A stretch of 56,756 nt of DNA. Origin: an uncultured Clostridia bacterium (lineage in GTDB: Bacteria; Bacillota; Clostridia; Saccharofermentanales; Saccharofermentanaceae). Shown piece by piece: positions 7,483-16,597 of this stretch (position 1 is its first letter; every line of letters starts with the position of its first letter). The stretch covers positions 1 to 56,756 of the forward strand of contig CAMIYM010000015.1 in NCBI GenBank assembly GCA_946403085.1, in the 5' to 3' direction. The notes under the pieces were generated by a model. That model searched no databases. It worked only from the letters and a program-made list of their open reading frames with translations, and was not told where the DNA came from. A program made the position numbers and the translations under genes.

Positions 7483-10008
7483 TCATCCGGGCAAGCTCCC
7501 ATATTTTTCAGGCATATTGATATAGACCGGGACCACAAATTCAAATTTGGAATCTGCCATACCAATAAGATTATAACTTCTGTGATTTCTTAATCCTTCA
7601 GAATATGCCATCATTATATTCTGTGCGTACTGATGATTGTACCTGTCAGTTCCGTCATCAAGGACATCGAACTTCTGGAAGTAAAGTGTATTCTGTCCCT
7701 TTTCGATATAACCCGAAGCGATCCATAATGCTCCGCCCTTTATCGATTTCTCGACTGAATCCCACGGCAGGAGGAAAGCTGCTTCCGCATCGGTGATCTC
7801 CTTGCCGTCCCAGTCTTTGCCCCACTGTGCATACTTGGCACCGTTGATCACTGCGCCTCCCGGTTCAGTGGTGGCATAAGCACCAATATCGAAGAAATTA
7901 TAGTAACCTTCAAAGCCTTTCACTTCTCCTCTGGAAAGAGGTGACTCGCCGGAATAACCCATCTCCTGAATGATCCTGCTCGCGAGAAAATAAGGAGACA
8001 CACCGGCATTCTTACCTGCCTCGTATATGATCTTGGCATAGTCATAATCTGAAGCACCATCCATAAAGGAGCCTTTGATTATCGCCTTAACGCCATCGAT
8101 CGTATGAACATTCGGGTTGAATCCGAGCATCTCAAAAGCAAATATCTTCTCAGGCGTGAAGAAGTTCCTCGGATCGAGATAATAACTTACGACTTCAGTC
8201 TTTGCTGCCATCCAGTCAGGCTTATCGTATACCTGGCTGTCGGGCTTTACATAGGACGGGAAAGAAGATCTCTGAAGAAGGCTTCTTCCCTTTCTGTCTT
8301 CAGCGTTAAGCGCTTCCTCAAATGTGAGGTTCGTATAGTAAGGCGTAATAACATAGTTCGGTCTGAGCTTATGTATAAGCCACAGTCCGCTGTAATAACT
8401 GGTCGGAAACTTGGAGAGTGTACTCTGATAGAATCCTCCCTTGTCTGCTCCGTTCAGGACATAGAATCTGTAAGATTCCTTAGTACCGTCAAAGCTTGTG
8501 ACCGTGCATGTGATAGTAGTCTCACCATCAGGAAGATTGAAGATCTCACCCTGGGAAAGCTCTTTTTCCTGACCGTTCAGATCAGCCGTTATTGCGATAT
8601 TGGCAGTAAATCCTTCAAGTGCGGTGCACCTTAAGGCAATGCTCTTTATCGAATCAGCATAGTATGCATAATCACGTGTAAGGTAATCGAATGAAGGATA
8701 AATGCTTAGATTCTTTGTCGTAACCGCATCAGATACATAAAGGCCTGAAAGCGCACCGTTGATCGGAATGATCCCGGCCTTGCTCTTTTCGACATCGTAA
8801 GTATTCTTCTCGGAGTCAGTAAGTTTTACGTGACCGTTCCCTTCATCACTTGTTACAGCCATATACTGACCATCAAAATAAGCACAGTCCTTTGACTGGA
8901 TCATCGCAAATTTGATGTCTTTTTTTGCCTCTGTGTCAGATGCTGTTCTGCTTACACATATGTAATAGCAATTCGTAACACCGGCTATACCGGTCTCAGC
9001 TGATACGGCAGCAGCATCCTGCTTTTTGCCCCTGAGCATTGCATAAGGGAATCCGGGATTCTCATTAACACCGACGAGTTCACCCTTAAGATCGTAGAGC
9101 GATACTCTGATGTCATCTGAAAGACCTGCAAAATCGATATAACAATCTCCGTCACCGCAGTCGATCATATACCACGAAGTGTTCTGTCCTGCAGGGATGG
9201 ATGTGTATTCAACAGATCCTGGTGTGATACCGGTCTTTTCAGGTATAGTGATCTCTCCGCCTGATATTACTGTACCTCTGCCGTCAGAGCTTCTGAGAAG
9301 TGCATATACTTCATGCCTTCCCGGAGCACAGTCTGCAGTATCCCAAGACAGGATGAATTCACGGTGGCCTGAAGTGTTGTTATCGTTGAATTTCAGATAG
9401 CCGTAGTAAAGTGAACCGTCTACGAAAAAGTCTGTCCTGACTTCACTTCCCGTGGCAGAATAAGAGCCTGCAGTTTCCCTGATGCCGACTGTATACTGAT
9501 CAGGAGAATCGATAGATGAAGCAAGGGTGACATCAGATATCACACTTCCCTTTTCCGCAGGCTTTCCGGAAGCCTTAAGGTGTTTGTTCTCAGATGTTAT
9601 GGCACGATCGATCGTGTAAGCTCTTGTATGGTTCTTAAGATCTCCAATGATATAACCGACTTCGTCCTTCCTGATCTCACCATAGATGACCTGGCAGAGA
9701 TCATTTGCAAACTGCTCATCGGAAATACCTTTAAGCAGGTATTCAGGTGAAGTCATTACCGAGATGACATAATCGCCGGAGGAGATAAGACCGTCTTCCA
9801 CACGTGACTTTGCGATCTTGACCTCTTGATCAGTACTTGCCGTAAGTTTTCCGGCACGGGCAACAATGTCGTCAGAAGTCTTAAGTGCCCTTCTGCCGGG
9901 ATACTGGATTCCGGTATCAAGACTTAACAATGTAATGGCTGCTGCGGCAACCGCCATTACGCAGCCCAATACTGCAACAGCAAAATACTCCGGGCGCTTA
10001 ACAAACAT
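7483..10008 (-). CDS. Membrane-anchored cell-wall hydrolase with endo-beta-N-acetylglucosaminidase (GH73-like) domain
   Basis: An 841-residue protein with an N-terminal transmembrane anchor (about 9-28). The beta-rich middle includes a cadherin-like module (about 435-540, ending in DGTKESYRFYVLNG). The C-terminal glucosaminidase domain spans about 650-815. Within it ASRIIQEMGYSG carries the likely catalytic Glu (about residue 682), with YYNFFDIGAYA and WDSVEKSIKGGALWIASGYI downstream, as in LytD/AtlA-type enzymes. It should cut glycan strands of peptidoglycan. The next gene down shares the cadherin-like module, so the two may work together on the surface. The start at 10008 has GGGAGG rather far upstream. 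Confidence 0.85.
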   Translation of the reverse strand: MFVKRPEYFAVAVLGCVMAVAAAAITLLSLDTGIQYPGRRALKTSDDIVARAGKLTASTDQEVKIAKSRVEDGLISSGDYVISVMTSPEYLLKGISDEQFANDLCQVIYGEIRKDEVGYIIGDLKNHTRAYTIDRAITSENKHLKASGKPAEKGSVISDVTLASSIDSPDQYTVGIRETAGSYSATGSEVRTDFFVDGSLYYGYLKFNDNNTSGHREFILSWDTADCAPGRHEVYALLRSSDGRGTVISGGEITIPEKTGITPGSVEYTSIPAGQNTSWYMIDCGDGDCYIDFAGLSDDIRVSLYDLKGELVGVNENPGFPYAMLRGKKQDAAAVSAETGIAGVTNCYYICVSRTASDTEAKKDIKFAMIQSKDCAYFDGQYMAVTSDEGNGHVKLTDSEKNTYDVEKSKAGIIPINGALSGLYVSDAVTTKNLSIYPSFDYLTRDYAYYADSIKSIALRCTALEGFTANIAITADLNGQEKELSQGEIFNLPDGETTITCTVTSFDGTKESYRFYVLNGADKGGFYQSTLSKFPTSYYSGLWLIHKLRPNYVITPYYTNLTFEEALNAEDRKGRSLLQRSSFPSYVKPDSQVYDKPDWMAAKTEVVSYYLDPRNFFTPEKIFAFEMLGFNPNVHTIDGVKAIIKGSFMDGASDYDYAKIIYEAGKNAGVSPYFLASRIIQEMGYSGESPLSRGEVKGFEGYYNFFDIGAYATTEPGGAVINGAKYAQWGKDWDGKEITDAEAAFLLPWDSVEKSIKGGALWIASGYIEKGQNTLYFQKFDVLDDGTDRYNHQYAQNIMMAYSEGLRNHRSYNLIGMADSKFEFVVPVYINMPEKYGSLPG

Positions 10009-10011
10009 CAG

Positions 10012-10647
10012 TTAATCATCCCTCCCGGTTATCTTGTCCAGGGTGTAACCATAAGAAGGGACAAAATGATCCATAAAATAAGTAACTTCAGGCATATTCA
10101 TATCGCGGATGATCTTGCCTGTCGCTTTCTTTGCAGCAGAGAACTCAGCGTTGCCGCTGCTCTCTTCTCTTAAGCACTTGATATATGCTGCGATCTTATC
10201 TGCAGCCTTAACAAGCCTGTGAATAAGCTTCTCTTCTTCTGTGGAATTGTCGGGTGCAAGGAGATCAAGATATTTCTCTCTCATTCCTGCTTCATCAGGC
10301 AAGAGCTCAACAAGGCTTGCAGCTGCTTCAGATTCGACTTCCTTATAAGCCTTTGTGATCTCCTTGTTCCTGTACTTGATAGGTGTCGGAAGATCTCCCG
10401 TAAGGATCTCGGTACAGTCGTGATAAAGTGCATATGCCTGGACCTTATAAGGATCAGGAAGGATAGCGCCTTCCTTATCTTTTTCGAGATCGTTGTGAAG
10501 CAGAGTCAAAGCATGCGCGATCACTGCCACATCAAAGCTGTGTTCTTTAATATTCTCTGTTCTGCTGTTACGCATCAAAGCCCATCTCTCGATGTACTGC
10601 ATGCGGTCAAGCATCGCGAAAAAACCATATTCTTCCTTCTTATCCAT
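10012..10647 (-). CDS. YfbR-like HD-domain 5'-nucleotidase
   Basis: HD-superfamily phosphohydrolase of the YfbR type, which dephosphorylates deoxyribonucleoside 5'-monophosphates. The metal ligands are visible: His in KEHSFDVAVIAHAL, the HD pair in ALYHDCTEILTGDLPTPIKY with the following Glu and Asp, and a late Asp in KAADKIAAYIKC. The frame opens at 10680, but the ATG at 10647 has GGAG eight bases upstream and avoids overlapping dgt, giving 211 residues. It lies directly after dgt, another HD deoxynucleotide phosphohydrolase, so the pair probably shapes dNTP pools. Confidence 0.9.
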   Translation of the reverse strand: MDKKEEYGFFAMLDRMQYIERWALMRNSRTENIKEHSFDVAVIAHALTLLHNDLEKDKEGAILPDPYKVQAYALYHDCTEILTGDLPTPIKYRNKEITKAYKEVESEAAASLVELLPDEAGMREKYLDLLAPDNSTEEEKLIHRLVKAADKIAAYIKCLREESSGNAEFSAAKKATGKIIRDMNMPEVTYFMDHFVPSYGYTLDKITGRDD

Positions 10648-10660
10648 TATTGATTCTCCA

Positions 10661-11890
10661 TCAACTCTTATAGATCTCATTAAAGCTGCTTACTGCAAAA
10701 GAATCCGTCATTCCGGCTATGTAGTCAGATACATATATCGGAAGAGGTGTATTCTCGTGAGCTTTATATTCGGGGTGATTACATACGAACTCAGCAAATT
10801 TCCTTATTGCAGACGACTTGGAATCGTAAGCTCTGTCCACATTCTGTACTGCCTGATAGAAAGCATCGAAAAGTCCCTCGAGCATGACATCGCAGTACTT
10901 CTCATATGTCTTAACGCTGGTTGCCGTATAGATCTTTGAGACGTTCTCTTTAAGCGTATGCTCAAGCGCATCGCCCGCATGATCGCTCATCATGATGCAG
11001 TTCTTGTCGATACTGTTCTCGATAATATCCTGAACCAGGAAATTGATTATCTCGGAATTGGAACTTCCCATGCCGTCGACAACGACAGGTACATCAAACT
11101 CATTGGCAATAACACCTGTCCTCAATGCATCTTCGATATCTCTTCCGACATAGGCGATCTTGTCTGCAAATCTGACTACGCATCCTTCCATGGTCGCAGG
11201 AACCTTACGGTACTTCTTAGGAATGAGATAGGAGATATCCTCTTCTGTCTTGTCCTTGCAGGGTTCGAGTTTCCTCTCGGAATAGTATTCACCGCAGTGT
11301 GAGATGATGCCGTCTCTTACTTCAAAAGTAAGATTAAGACCACTCTCGCCGTTTCTCTTCTCAAGGATGTTAAGGACACGGAGTCCGTTGGATTCATGCT
11401 CGAAGTAAAGCTTGTCGTCGATCTCTTTAAGCTTCTTGTTAAGGATCCTTTCGCCGCTGTGACCGAAAGGTGTATGGCCGATATCGTGACCTAATGCTAT
11501 TGCCTTGATAAGATCGACATTAAGGTTCAAAGCGCTTCCTATTGTAGAAGCAATATAGTCGACATAGATTACATGCTCGAGTCTTGAGCAGATGTGGTCA
11601 TTTGCAGGATTAAAGAAGACCTGTGTCTTGTGCTTAAGACGTCTGAAAGCCTGCGAATATATGATCCTGCCCATATCACGCTCGAAGCAGTTCCTGATAT
11701 CCCCGTCTTTCTCAGGCTTGATCCTGCCCCTTGATTCCGAGCACTTTGTCGCATTGACACTTAAGATCCTGTCTTTCTGATCCTGAAGCATCTTGATCTT
11801 GGCACTTGTAGCCTCGGAAATCTTATCTGACTTTCCGATGCTGGCTATACTGTCGGCATAAAGGTCCTGGAAACTGAGATTGTCTGACAT
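10661..11890 (-). CDS. dgt: Deoxyguanosinetriphosphate triphosphohydrolase-like HD protein
   Basis: A 409-residue dNTPase of the dGTPase/SAMHD1-like group, releasing triphosphate from dNTPs. Signatures are FERDMGRIIYSQAFRRLKHKTQVF, the HD motif IALGHDIGHTPFGHSGERIL, and FADKIAYVGRDIEDA. AAGGAG lies upstream of the ATG. A TATAAT (11923-11928, minus) sits in the gap after pcrA, though no good -35 goes with it. The yfbR-like gene follows after 13 bp. Confidence 0.93.
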   Translation of the reverse strand: MSDNLSFQDLYADSIASIGKSDKISEATSAKIKMLQDQKDRILSVNATKCSESRGRIKPEKDGDIRNCFERDMGRIIYSQAFRRLKHKTQVFFNPANDHICSRLEHVIYVDYIASTIGSALNLNVDLIKAIALGHDIGHTPFGHSGERILNKKLKEIDDKLYFEHESNGLRVLNILEKRNGESGLNLTFEVRDGIISHCGEYYSERKLEPCKDKTEEDISYLIPKKYRKVPATMEGCVVRFADKIAYVGRDIEDALRTGVIANEFDVPVVVDGMGSSNSEIINFLVQDIIENSIDKNCIMMSDHAGDALEHTLKENVSKIYTATSVKTYEKYCDVMLEGLFDAFYQAVQNVDRAYDSKSSAIRKFAEFVCNHPEYKAHENTPLPIYVSDYIAGMTDSFAVSSFNEIYKS

Positions 11891-11941
11891 CAGTGTAGTC
11901 TCCTTATATAACGCAATATAATATTATACTACATATTACGG

Positions 11942-14380
11942 TCAGGCCTTCTTAAGTCCCGCCGCATTGGCAAGCATATTCTTACGCATTCCGTCAAAAT
12001 CAACTGTTATGAGGGCATCACCGCCGACCGGCTCGACCTTGAGGACAACGCCTTCACCGAACCTCGGGTGGACCACCTTCATTCCTTCGAAAAGGTCGCC
12101 CGAATTAAGCTGTCCTTCGCGCGAAGCCTGCTGCTTGGCCTTGTCAGCCGTGAACTGCGACTTGATAGCAGAAGCAATGGACTTCTTTGACTTCTCCCTG
12201 TTGGTCTGTCCCTCCGGAACATCCTTGGCAGGTTCCCTCTTCGATCCCATGAGGTAGAGCAGTTCCGGTCTTATCTCCTTAATGAATCTCGAAGGCTGGT
12301 TGCAGTTGGTCTGACCAAAGAGCATTCTCTGTCTGGAAAGGACTATAAAGAGGTTCTTCTTGGCTCTTGTGATCGCAACATACATGAGTCTTCTTTCTTC
12401 TTCGGTATCCTCCGAACTCTGGATCGATCTGTAACTCGGGAAGACTCCTTCTTCAAGACCGATTATGAATACCGCACCGAACTCAAGACCTTTGGCGCTG
12501 TGGATGGACATGAGCTTTACGAAATCATCACCGTCATTGAATTCATCGCCTTCGGTAAAGAGAGAAGCGTTCTCAAGATAAAGGCCTAATATTCCCTCTG
12601 TCGTATCCGCTGTTGCGGTATCGAAAAAGAAGTCCTCATTCACTTCGACGGGGAGTCCGTCACCGCTGTCGATCTCAAGAGTATCCATGTCAACAGGTTC
12701 AGCCCTGTGTGCCTTGTCGTATTCAGCAGCTTCGGACAAAAGTTCTTTTAAGTTCTCGACTCTGTCGATGATCTCGCCTTTCTTCTCACGCTGCTCAGTG
12801 ATCTCTTCGATGATCCCGGACTCATTCTCGACATAGTCAACGAAGTGTGCAAAATCCATCTCATCTTCCCTGAGCTTATCCTTCATGGAATTGATAAGAT
12901 CCGTGAAAGCACATATCCTGGAAGCCGACCTGACGAGCTCAGGATAATCCACAGCATGCATGGCCACTTCGAACATGCTGATGTTGCCGCTTATCGCATA
13001 CTGTCTTATCTTCTCGATAGTCGCATCGCCTATTCCTCTTCTGGGAACATTGATGATCCTCTCGAATGCGATATTATCCCTCGGATCGTTGATGAGTCTT
13101 AAATATGCAAGCACATCCTTGATCTCTTTACGGTCATAGAACCTCATGCCGCCATAAACTCTGAAAGGGATCCCGAGATTATGGAGCGTAGTCTCGATGT
13201 TACGGGAAAGTGCGTTCATTCTGTAAAGAACAGCACAGTCTGAATACTTGAACTTACCCTTGTCAGCCATCATCTTGATGGTCCTTCCGACAAAGTCAGC
13301 TTCACCCTGGCTCGTATCGGCATTCATGACGATGATCTTCTCGCCTTCAGGTCCGCCCGTCCTAAGATGCTTGGACTTACGCTTGGTATTGTTGGCAATA
13401 ACGCAGTTAGCTGCTTCGAGGATAGTCTTGGTGGAACGGTAATTCTCTTCGAGCTTGATGACCTTGGCACCAGGGAAATCCTTCTCAAACTTAAGGATAA
13501 GCCTTACATCCGCGCCTCTGAATGAATAGATGGACTGGTCATCGTCACCTACGACACAGATATTGCCGTCACCTGCTGCAAGCTGCATGATCGCACGGTA
13601 CTGCGGCATATTCGTATCCTGGTACTCATCGACCATGACATATCTGAACTTCGCCCTGTAAAGCTCGGCGATATCCGGATTCTGCTCAAGGAGCTTAACC
13701 ATGTTTACGAGGATATCGTCAAAATCCATGGCATTATTTGCCATGAGCTTCTCCTGATATCTCTTATAGACTTTTGCGACAACGCTTAAGTAGTATTCCT
13801 TGCCGGCATAAAGCGAGAATTCCTCCACGCCGATGAACTTGTTCTTGGCATTGGAGATCTCTATCTGAACAGACTTGGGCTTGAACTGGCTGTCAGCAAT
13901 ATCCAGTTCCTTCATCGAATCCTTAACAAGCTTGAGCTGGTCGTCAGAATCGATGATGGAGAAATTCTGTGAATAACCGAGCAATTCGGCATGGCGTCTT
14001 AAGAGTCTGGCGAAAATGCTGTGGAAAGTTCCGCACCAGATATACTTGGAACGGTCTCCGACAAGGCCTTCGATACGCTGACGCATCTCATTGGCAGCTT
14101 TGTTGGTAAAGGTGATAGCAAGGATCGATGAAGGTGCCACATTATGCTTCTGCATCATGTAAGCAATACGGTAAGTAATAACTCGGGTTTTGCCTGAACC
14201 TGCGCCTGCAAGTATAAGAAGCGGTCCGTTCAAATGAGTTACAGCCGCTTTCTGCTCCGGATTAAGTCCTTCCAAAAGCTTGTCCGCATCCTGATCCGGG
14301 ATCACTTCTTCGTGTCCGCCGTAAATACTCTCGAGGTCTCTGAAAAAATCCTCTGAATTGCTGAAACTGTCGTCTGCCAA
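11942..14380 (-). CDS. pcrA: ATP-dependent DNA helicase PcrA/UvrD
   Basis: An 812-residue superfamily 1A 3'-5' helicase for repair and replication. The motifs appear in order: Q-motif LNPEQKAAVTHLNGPLLI, Walker A AGAGSGKTRVITYR, ITFTNKAANEMRQRI, Walker B VDEYQDTN, VGDDDQSIYSFRGAD, LEENYRSTKTIL, and the motif V/VI region MSIHSAKGLEFGAVF ... RRLMYVAITRAK. The C-terminal Tudor-like RNA-polymerase-binding module (MKVVHPRFGEGVV) is typical of PcrA. It starts at TTG, with GGGAG about nine bases upstream. An extended -10 promoter lies in the divergent gap with ktrB. Confidence 0.96.
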   Translation of the reverse strand: MADDSFSNSEDFFRDLESIYGGHEEVIPDQDADKLLEGLNPEQKAAVTHLNGPLLILAGAGSGKTRVITYRIAYMMQKHNVAPSSILAITFTNKAANEMRQRIEGLVGDRSKYIWCGTFHSIFARLLRRHAELLGYSQNFSIIDSDDQLKLVKDSMKELDIADSQFKPKSVQIEISNAKNKFIGVEEFSLYAGKEYYLSVVAKVYKRYQEKLMANNAMDFDDILVNMVKLLEQNPDIAELYRAKFRYVMVDEYQDTNMPQYRAIMQLAAGDGNICVVGDDDQSIYSFRGADVRLILKFEKDFPGAKVIKLEENYRSTKTILEAANCVIANNTKRKSKHLRTGGPEGEKIIVMNADTSQGEADFVGRTIKMMADKGKFKYSDCAVLYRMNALSRNIETTLHNLGIPFRVYGGMRFYDRKEIKDVLAYLRLINDPRDNIAFERIINVPRRGIGDATIEKIRQYAISGNISMFEVAMHAVDYPELVRSASRICAFTDLINSMKDKLREDEMDFAHFVDYVENESGIIEEITEQREKKGEIIDRVENLKELLSEAAEYDKAHRAEPVDMDTLEIDSGDGLPVEVNEDFFFDTATADTTEGILGLYLENASLFTEGDEFNDGDDFVKLMSIHSAKGLEFGAVFIIGLEEGVFPSYRSIQSSEDTEEERRLMYVAITRAKKNLFIVLSRQRMLFGQTNCNQPSRFIKEIRPELLYLMGSKREPAKDVPEGQTNREKSKKSIASAIKSQFTADKAKQQASREGQLNSGDLFEGMKVVHPRFGEGVVLKVEPVGGDALITVDFDGMRKNMLANAAGLKKA

Positions 14381-14415
14381 AACAAATATCTCCCTGAAAA
14401 ATCAATTACTAGGAA

Positions 14416-14424
14416 ATTATATCA
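14416..14424 (-). promoter_or_regulatory. Extended -10 promoter of pcrA
   Basis: Minus strand TGATATAAT, a TGnTATAAT extended -10, about 36 bp before the pcrA TTG. The -35 is unclear, which is usual for extended -10 promoters. Confidence 0.55.
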
Positions 14425-14437
14425 GTAATGCAGACCG

Positions 14438-14448
14438 TTGACCGTCAA
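14438..14448. promoter_or_regulatory. Perfect palindrome TTGACCGTCAA in the pcrA/ktrB divergent region
   Basis: An 11-bp palindrome, TTGAC-C-GTCAA, between two divergent promoters. It also supplies a possible -35 (TTGACC) for ktrB, with TTTATT 17 bp on. It could be an operator or simply a -35 element. Confidence 0.35.
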
Positions 14449-14489
14449 ATAATGGGACAATTTATTTATTAAAAAATAAAAGTTAGATA

Positions 14490-14495
14490 TATAAT
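14490..14495 (+). promoter_or_regulatory. -10 box of ktrB placed six bases before the start codon
   Basis: TATAAT is followed by six bases and then the ktrB ATG at 14502. Transcription from this box would begin at or next to the A of the ATG. The 25 bases before the ATG contain no Shine-Dalgarno-like sequence. Confidence 0.55.
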
Positions 14496-14501
14496 AGCAA
14501 C

Positions 14502-15839
14502 ATGAGCGAAAGCGGACAAAAACATCTTAGACTCTCAGGCTCCCAGACCATTCTTCTGGGATTCGTATTTCTGATCGTATTCGGTGCGGTCCTCCTTATG
14601 TTTCCCTTTTCGACAAGAACGGGCGAATGGACCAGCTTTCTTGATGCGATGTTTACTGCCACTTCAGCAAGCAGCGTTACAGGCCTTGTAGTTTACGATA
14701 CGGCTACCCGCTGGTCCTGGTTCGGACAGCTCGTAATCCTTTCCCTCATCCAGATAGGCGGTATGGGCGTTGTTACCATGACAACCTTACTTACAATGTT
14801 CATCGGCAAGAAGATCGGTCTTCATGCGAGAGCAACATTGCAGGAGGCAGTATCTGCTCCTAACCTCGGTGAGATCATGAAATACACCAGATTCATCTGC
14901 ACCGGCACCGTCATTTTTGAACTTGCCGGAGCAGCTGCAATGTCACCTGTGTTCATTCAGGAACACGGCGTTTTGAAAGGTATCTGGGTATCTCTTTTCA
15001 CTTCAGTATCCGCATTCTGTAATGCAGGTTTTGACTTGAACGGCTCCCATGGAGCTTTCTCATCGATGGTTCCTTACATGGACAACCCTGTAATCGTTAT
15101 TACTCTTGTATTCCTTATCCTTACAGGCGGCCTCGGTTTCCTTACTTGGATGGATATCAAAAGATACGGATTAAAGTTCTATAAATACAGCACACAGAGC
15201 AAGATCATCATCGTAATGGAGATCATTCTGGTAGTAGTACCCATGGTCTATCTCTGGTTCGGTGAATATAGCGAGCTTCCCTTCGGACAGAGATTCTTTG
15301 CTTCTCTCTTCCAGGCAGTTACACCGAGAACTGCAGGATTTAATACCACAGATTACAATGATTTCTCAGGTACGGGCATCGTAATGACGATCATCCTGAT
15401 GCTCATCGGCGGAGCTCCGGGATCTACCGCAGGCGGTATGAAGATCACGACGATCGCTGTTCTTTTCTTTACAATGATAGCTTTCTTCAAGCGCGAGAAG
15501 TCACCTGCCGTATTCAAGCGCAGGATCACAAATGAAGCAGTAACAGGTGCAGTTGCAGTATTCATGCTCGACCTCATCATCACCGTCTTCGGTGCCATGG
15601 CAATATCAAAGATCGAAAATATCGCTTTCCTTAAGACTTTGTTTGAGAGCGCTTCGGCAGTTGCCACAGTCGGTCTCACCATGGGCATCACCACACAGAT
15701 CGGCTCGATATCCAAGATCATACTCATGATACTTATGTATACAGGACGTGTCGGCGGCCTTACCCTTGTTTTCGCTGCTGTTACCAGAAAATCATTGGGC
15801 AACAGGCAATATCCGGCAGACAACATAGCGGTCGGTTGA
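14502..15839 (+). CDS. ktrB: Potassium uptake channel subunit KtrB/TrkH
   Basis: A 445-residue ion-conducting subunit of the Ktr/Trk superfamily. Four pore-loop repeats are visible: ATSASSVTGLVVYDT, SVSAFCNAGFDLNG, TPRTAGFNTTDYND and SASAVATVGLTMGITT, each with the selectivity-filter glycine. Length and absence of the long TrkH N-terminus favour KtrB. ktrA follows after 22 bp, completing the system. The gene lacks a Shine-Dalgarno sequence (see the -10 box directly before it). Confidence 0.93.
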   Translation: MSESGQKHLRLSGSQTILLGFVFLIVFGAVLLMFPFSTRTGEWTSFLDAMFTATSASSVTGLVVYDTATRWSWFGQLVILSLIQIGGMGVVTMTTLLTMFIGKKIGLHARATLQEAVSAPNLGEIMKYTRFICTGTVIFELAGAAAMSPVFIQEHGVLKGIWVSLFTSVSAFCNAGFDLNGSHGAFSSMVPYMDNPVIVITLVFLILTGGLGFLTWMDIKRYGLKFYKYSTQSKIIIVMEIILVVVPMVYLWFGEYSELPFGQRFFASLFQAVTPRTAGFNTTDYNDFSGTGIVMTIILMLIGGAPGSTAGGMKITTIAVLFFTMIAFFKREKSPAVFKRRITNEAVTGAVAVFMLDLIITVFGAMAISKIENIAFLKTLFESASAVATVGLTMGITTQIGSISKIILMILMYTGRVGGLTLVFAAVTRKSLGNRQYPADNIAVG

Positions 15840-15861
15840 TCCGGCAGAAAGGACAAACTTT

Positions 15862-16515
15862 ATGAAGAGCATACTCGTAATCGGAATCGGAAGATTCGGC
15901 TATCACCTCATTGACCAGCTTAACAAGGCCGGCGATGAGATCCTCGCTGTTGATTCTTCTGAAGAGAGAATAGAACCTGTTCTCGGAATGGTCACAAGCT
16001 CACTTATCGGAGATGCCACAAATGAGGCATTTATCAAGTCACTGGGAGTCGAGAATTTCGATGTCTGCTTCGTAGCGATCGGCGATGATTTCCAGGCTTC
16101 ACTCGAGACCACTTCACTTCTTAAAGAATGCGGCGCAAAGCGCGTTGTCGCAAGAGCTGCACGTTCTGTCCAGAAGAAGTTCCTTTTAGCCAACGGTGCT
16201 GATGCAGTCGTCTTCCCTGAAAAGCAGCTTGCAGAATGGGCAGCCATCCGCTGGTGCTCAGGACGAGTAGTTGACTATCTTGATTACCCGGGCGATTATT
16301 CTATCTTCGAGATCGAAGTTCCCAAAGAATGGATCGGCAAGAGCCTGGCTGAGCTCGGCATCAGACAAAAGCTCCACCTTAACGTTTTATCGATCAGAAG
16401 AAACGGTTCAGTCATTCTGGAATTCCCTGCCGACTTCCTTTTCGAAGCGGGTGATACGGTAACGATCTTCGGTGCGGATAAGGATATCAAGAAGGGTATT
16501 GATCTCAATTACTGA
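15862..16515 (+). CDS. ktrA: Potassium uptake regulatory subunit KtrA (RCK domain)
   Basis: A 217-residue cytoplasmic gating ring subunit. The N-terminal Rossmann fold has VIGIGRFGYHLIDQL (GxGxxG) with a conserved acidic residue after AVDSSEE. The C-terminal RCK_C/TrkA_C domain starts near residue 135 (YSIFEIEVPKEWIGKSLAEL) and ends FEAGDTVTIFGADKDIKK. Family members bind ATP/ADP at the N-domain and often cyclic di-AMP at the C-domain. GGCAGAAAGGA lies upstream of its ATG. A bidirectional terminator follows. Confidence 0.94.
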   Translation: MKSILVIGIGRFGYHLIDQLNKAGDEILAVDSSEERIEPVLGMVTSSLIGDATNEAFIKSLGVENFDVCFVAIGDDFQASLETTSLLKECGAKRVVARAARSVQKKFLLANGADAVVFPEKQLAEWAAIRWCSGRVVDYLDYPGDYSIFEIEVPKEWIGKSLAELGIRQKLHLNVLSIRRNGSVILEFPADFLFEAGDTVTIFGADKDIKKGIDLNY

Positions 16516-16542
16516 TACTTTTGATGTTTTATAATCAGCATT

Positions 16543-16580
16543 AAAAAAGGCTGTCTTACTGAAAAGACAGCCTTAATATA
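16543..16580. terminator. Bidirectional intrinsic terminator between ktrA and ackA
   Basis: A perfect 11-bp stem AAGGCTGTCTT / AAGACAGCCTT (16547-16557 and 16564-16574) with a 6-nt loop, flanked by A-rich and T-rich tracts. It serves the convergent ktrA (+) and ackA (-). Confidence 0.85.
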
Positions 16581-16597
16581 TTTTATGTCACCCGGAA

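Noticed and set aside
8104..8634. Plus-strand open frame of 176 codons opposite the wall-hydrolase gene
   Set aside because: No ribosome site or recognisable domain; the opposite strand encodes a complete domain protein.
6017..10008. Cellulosome scaffold or enzyme suggested by the cohesin-like domain
   Set aside because: No dockerin, carbohydrate-binding or cellulase domain in the window, and the hydrolase domain is of the peptidoglycan type.
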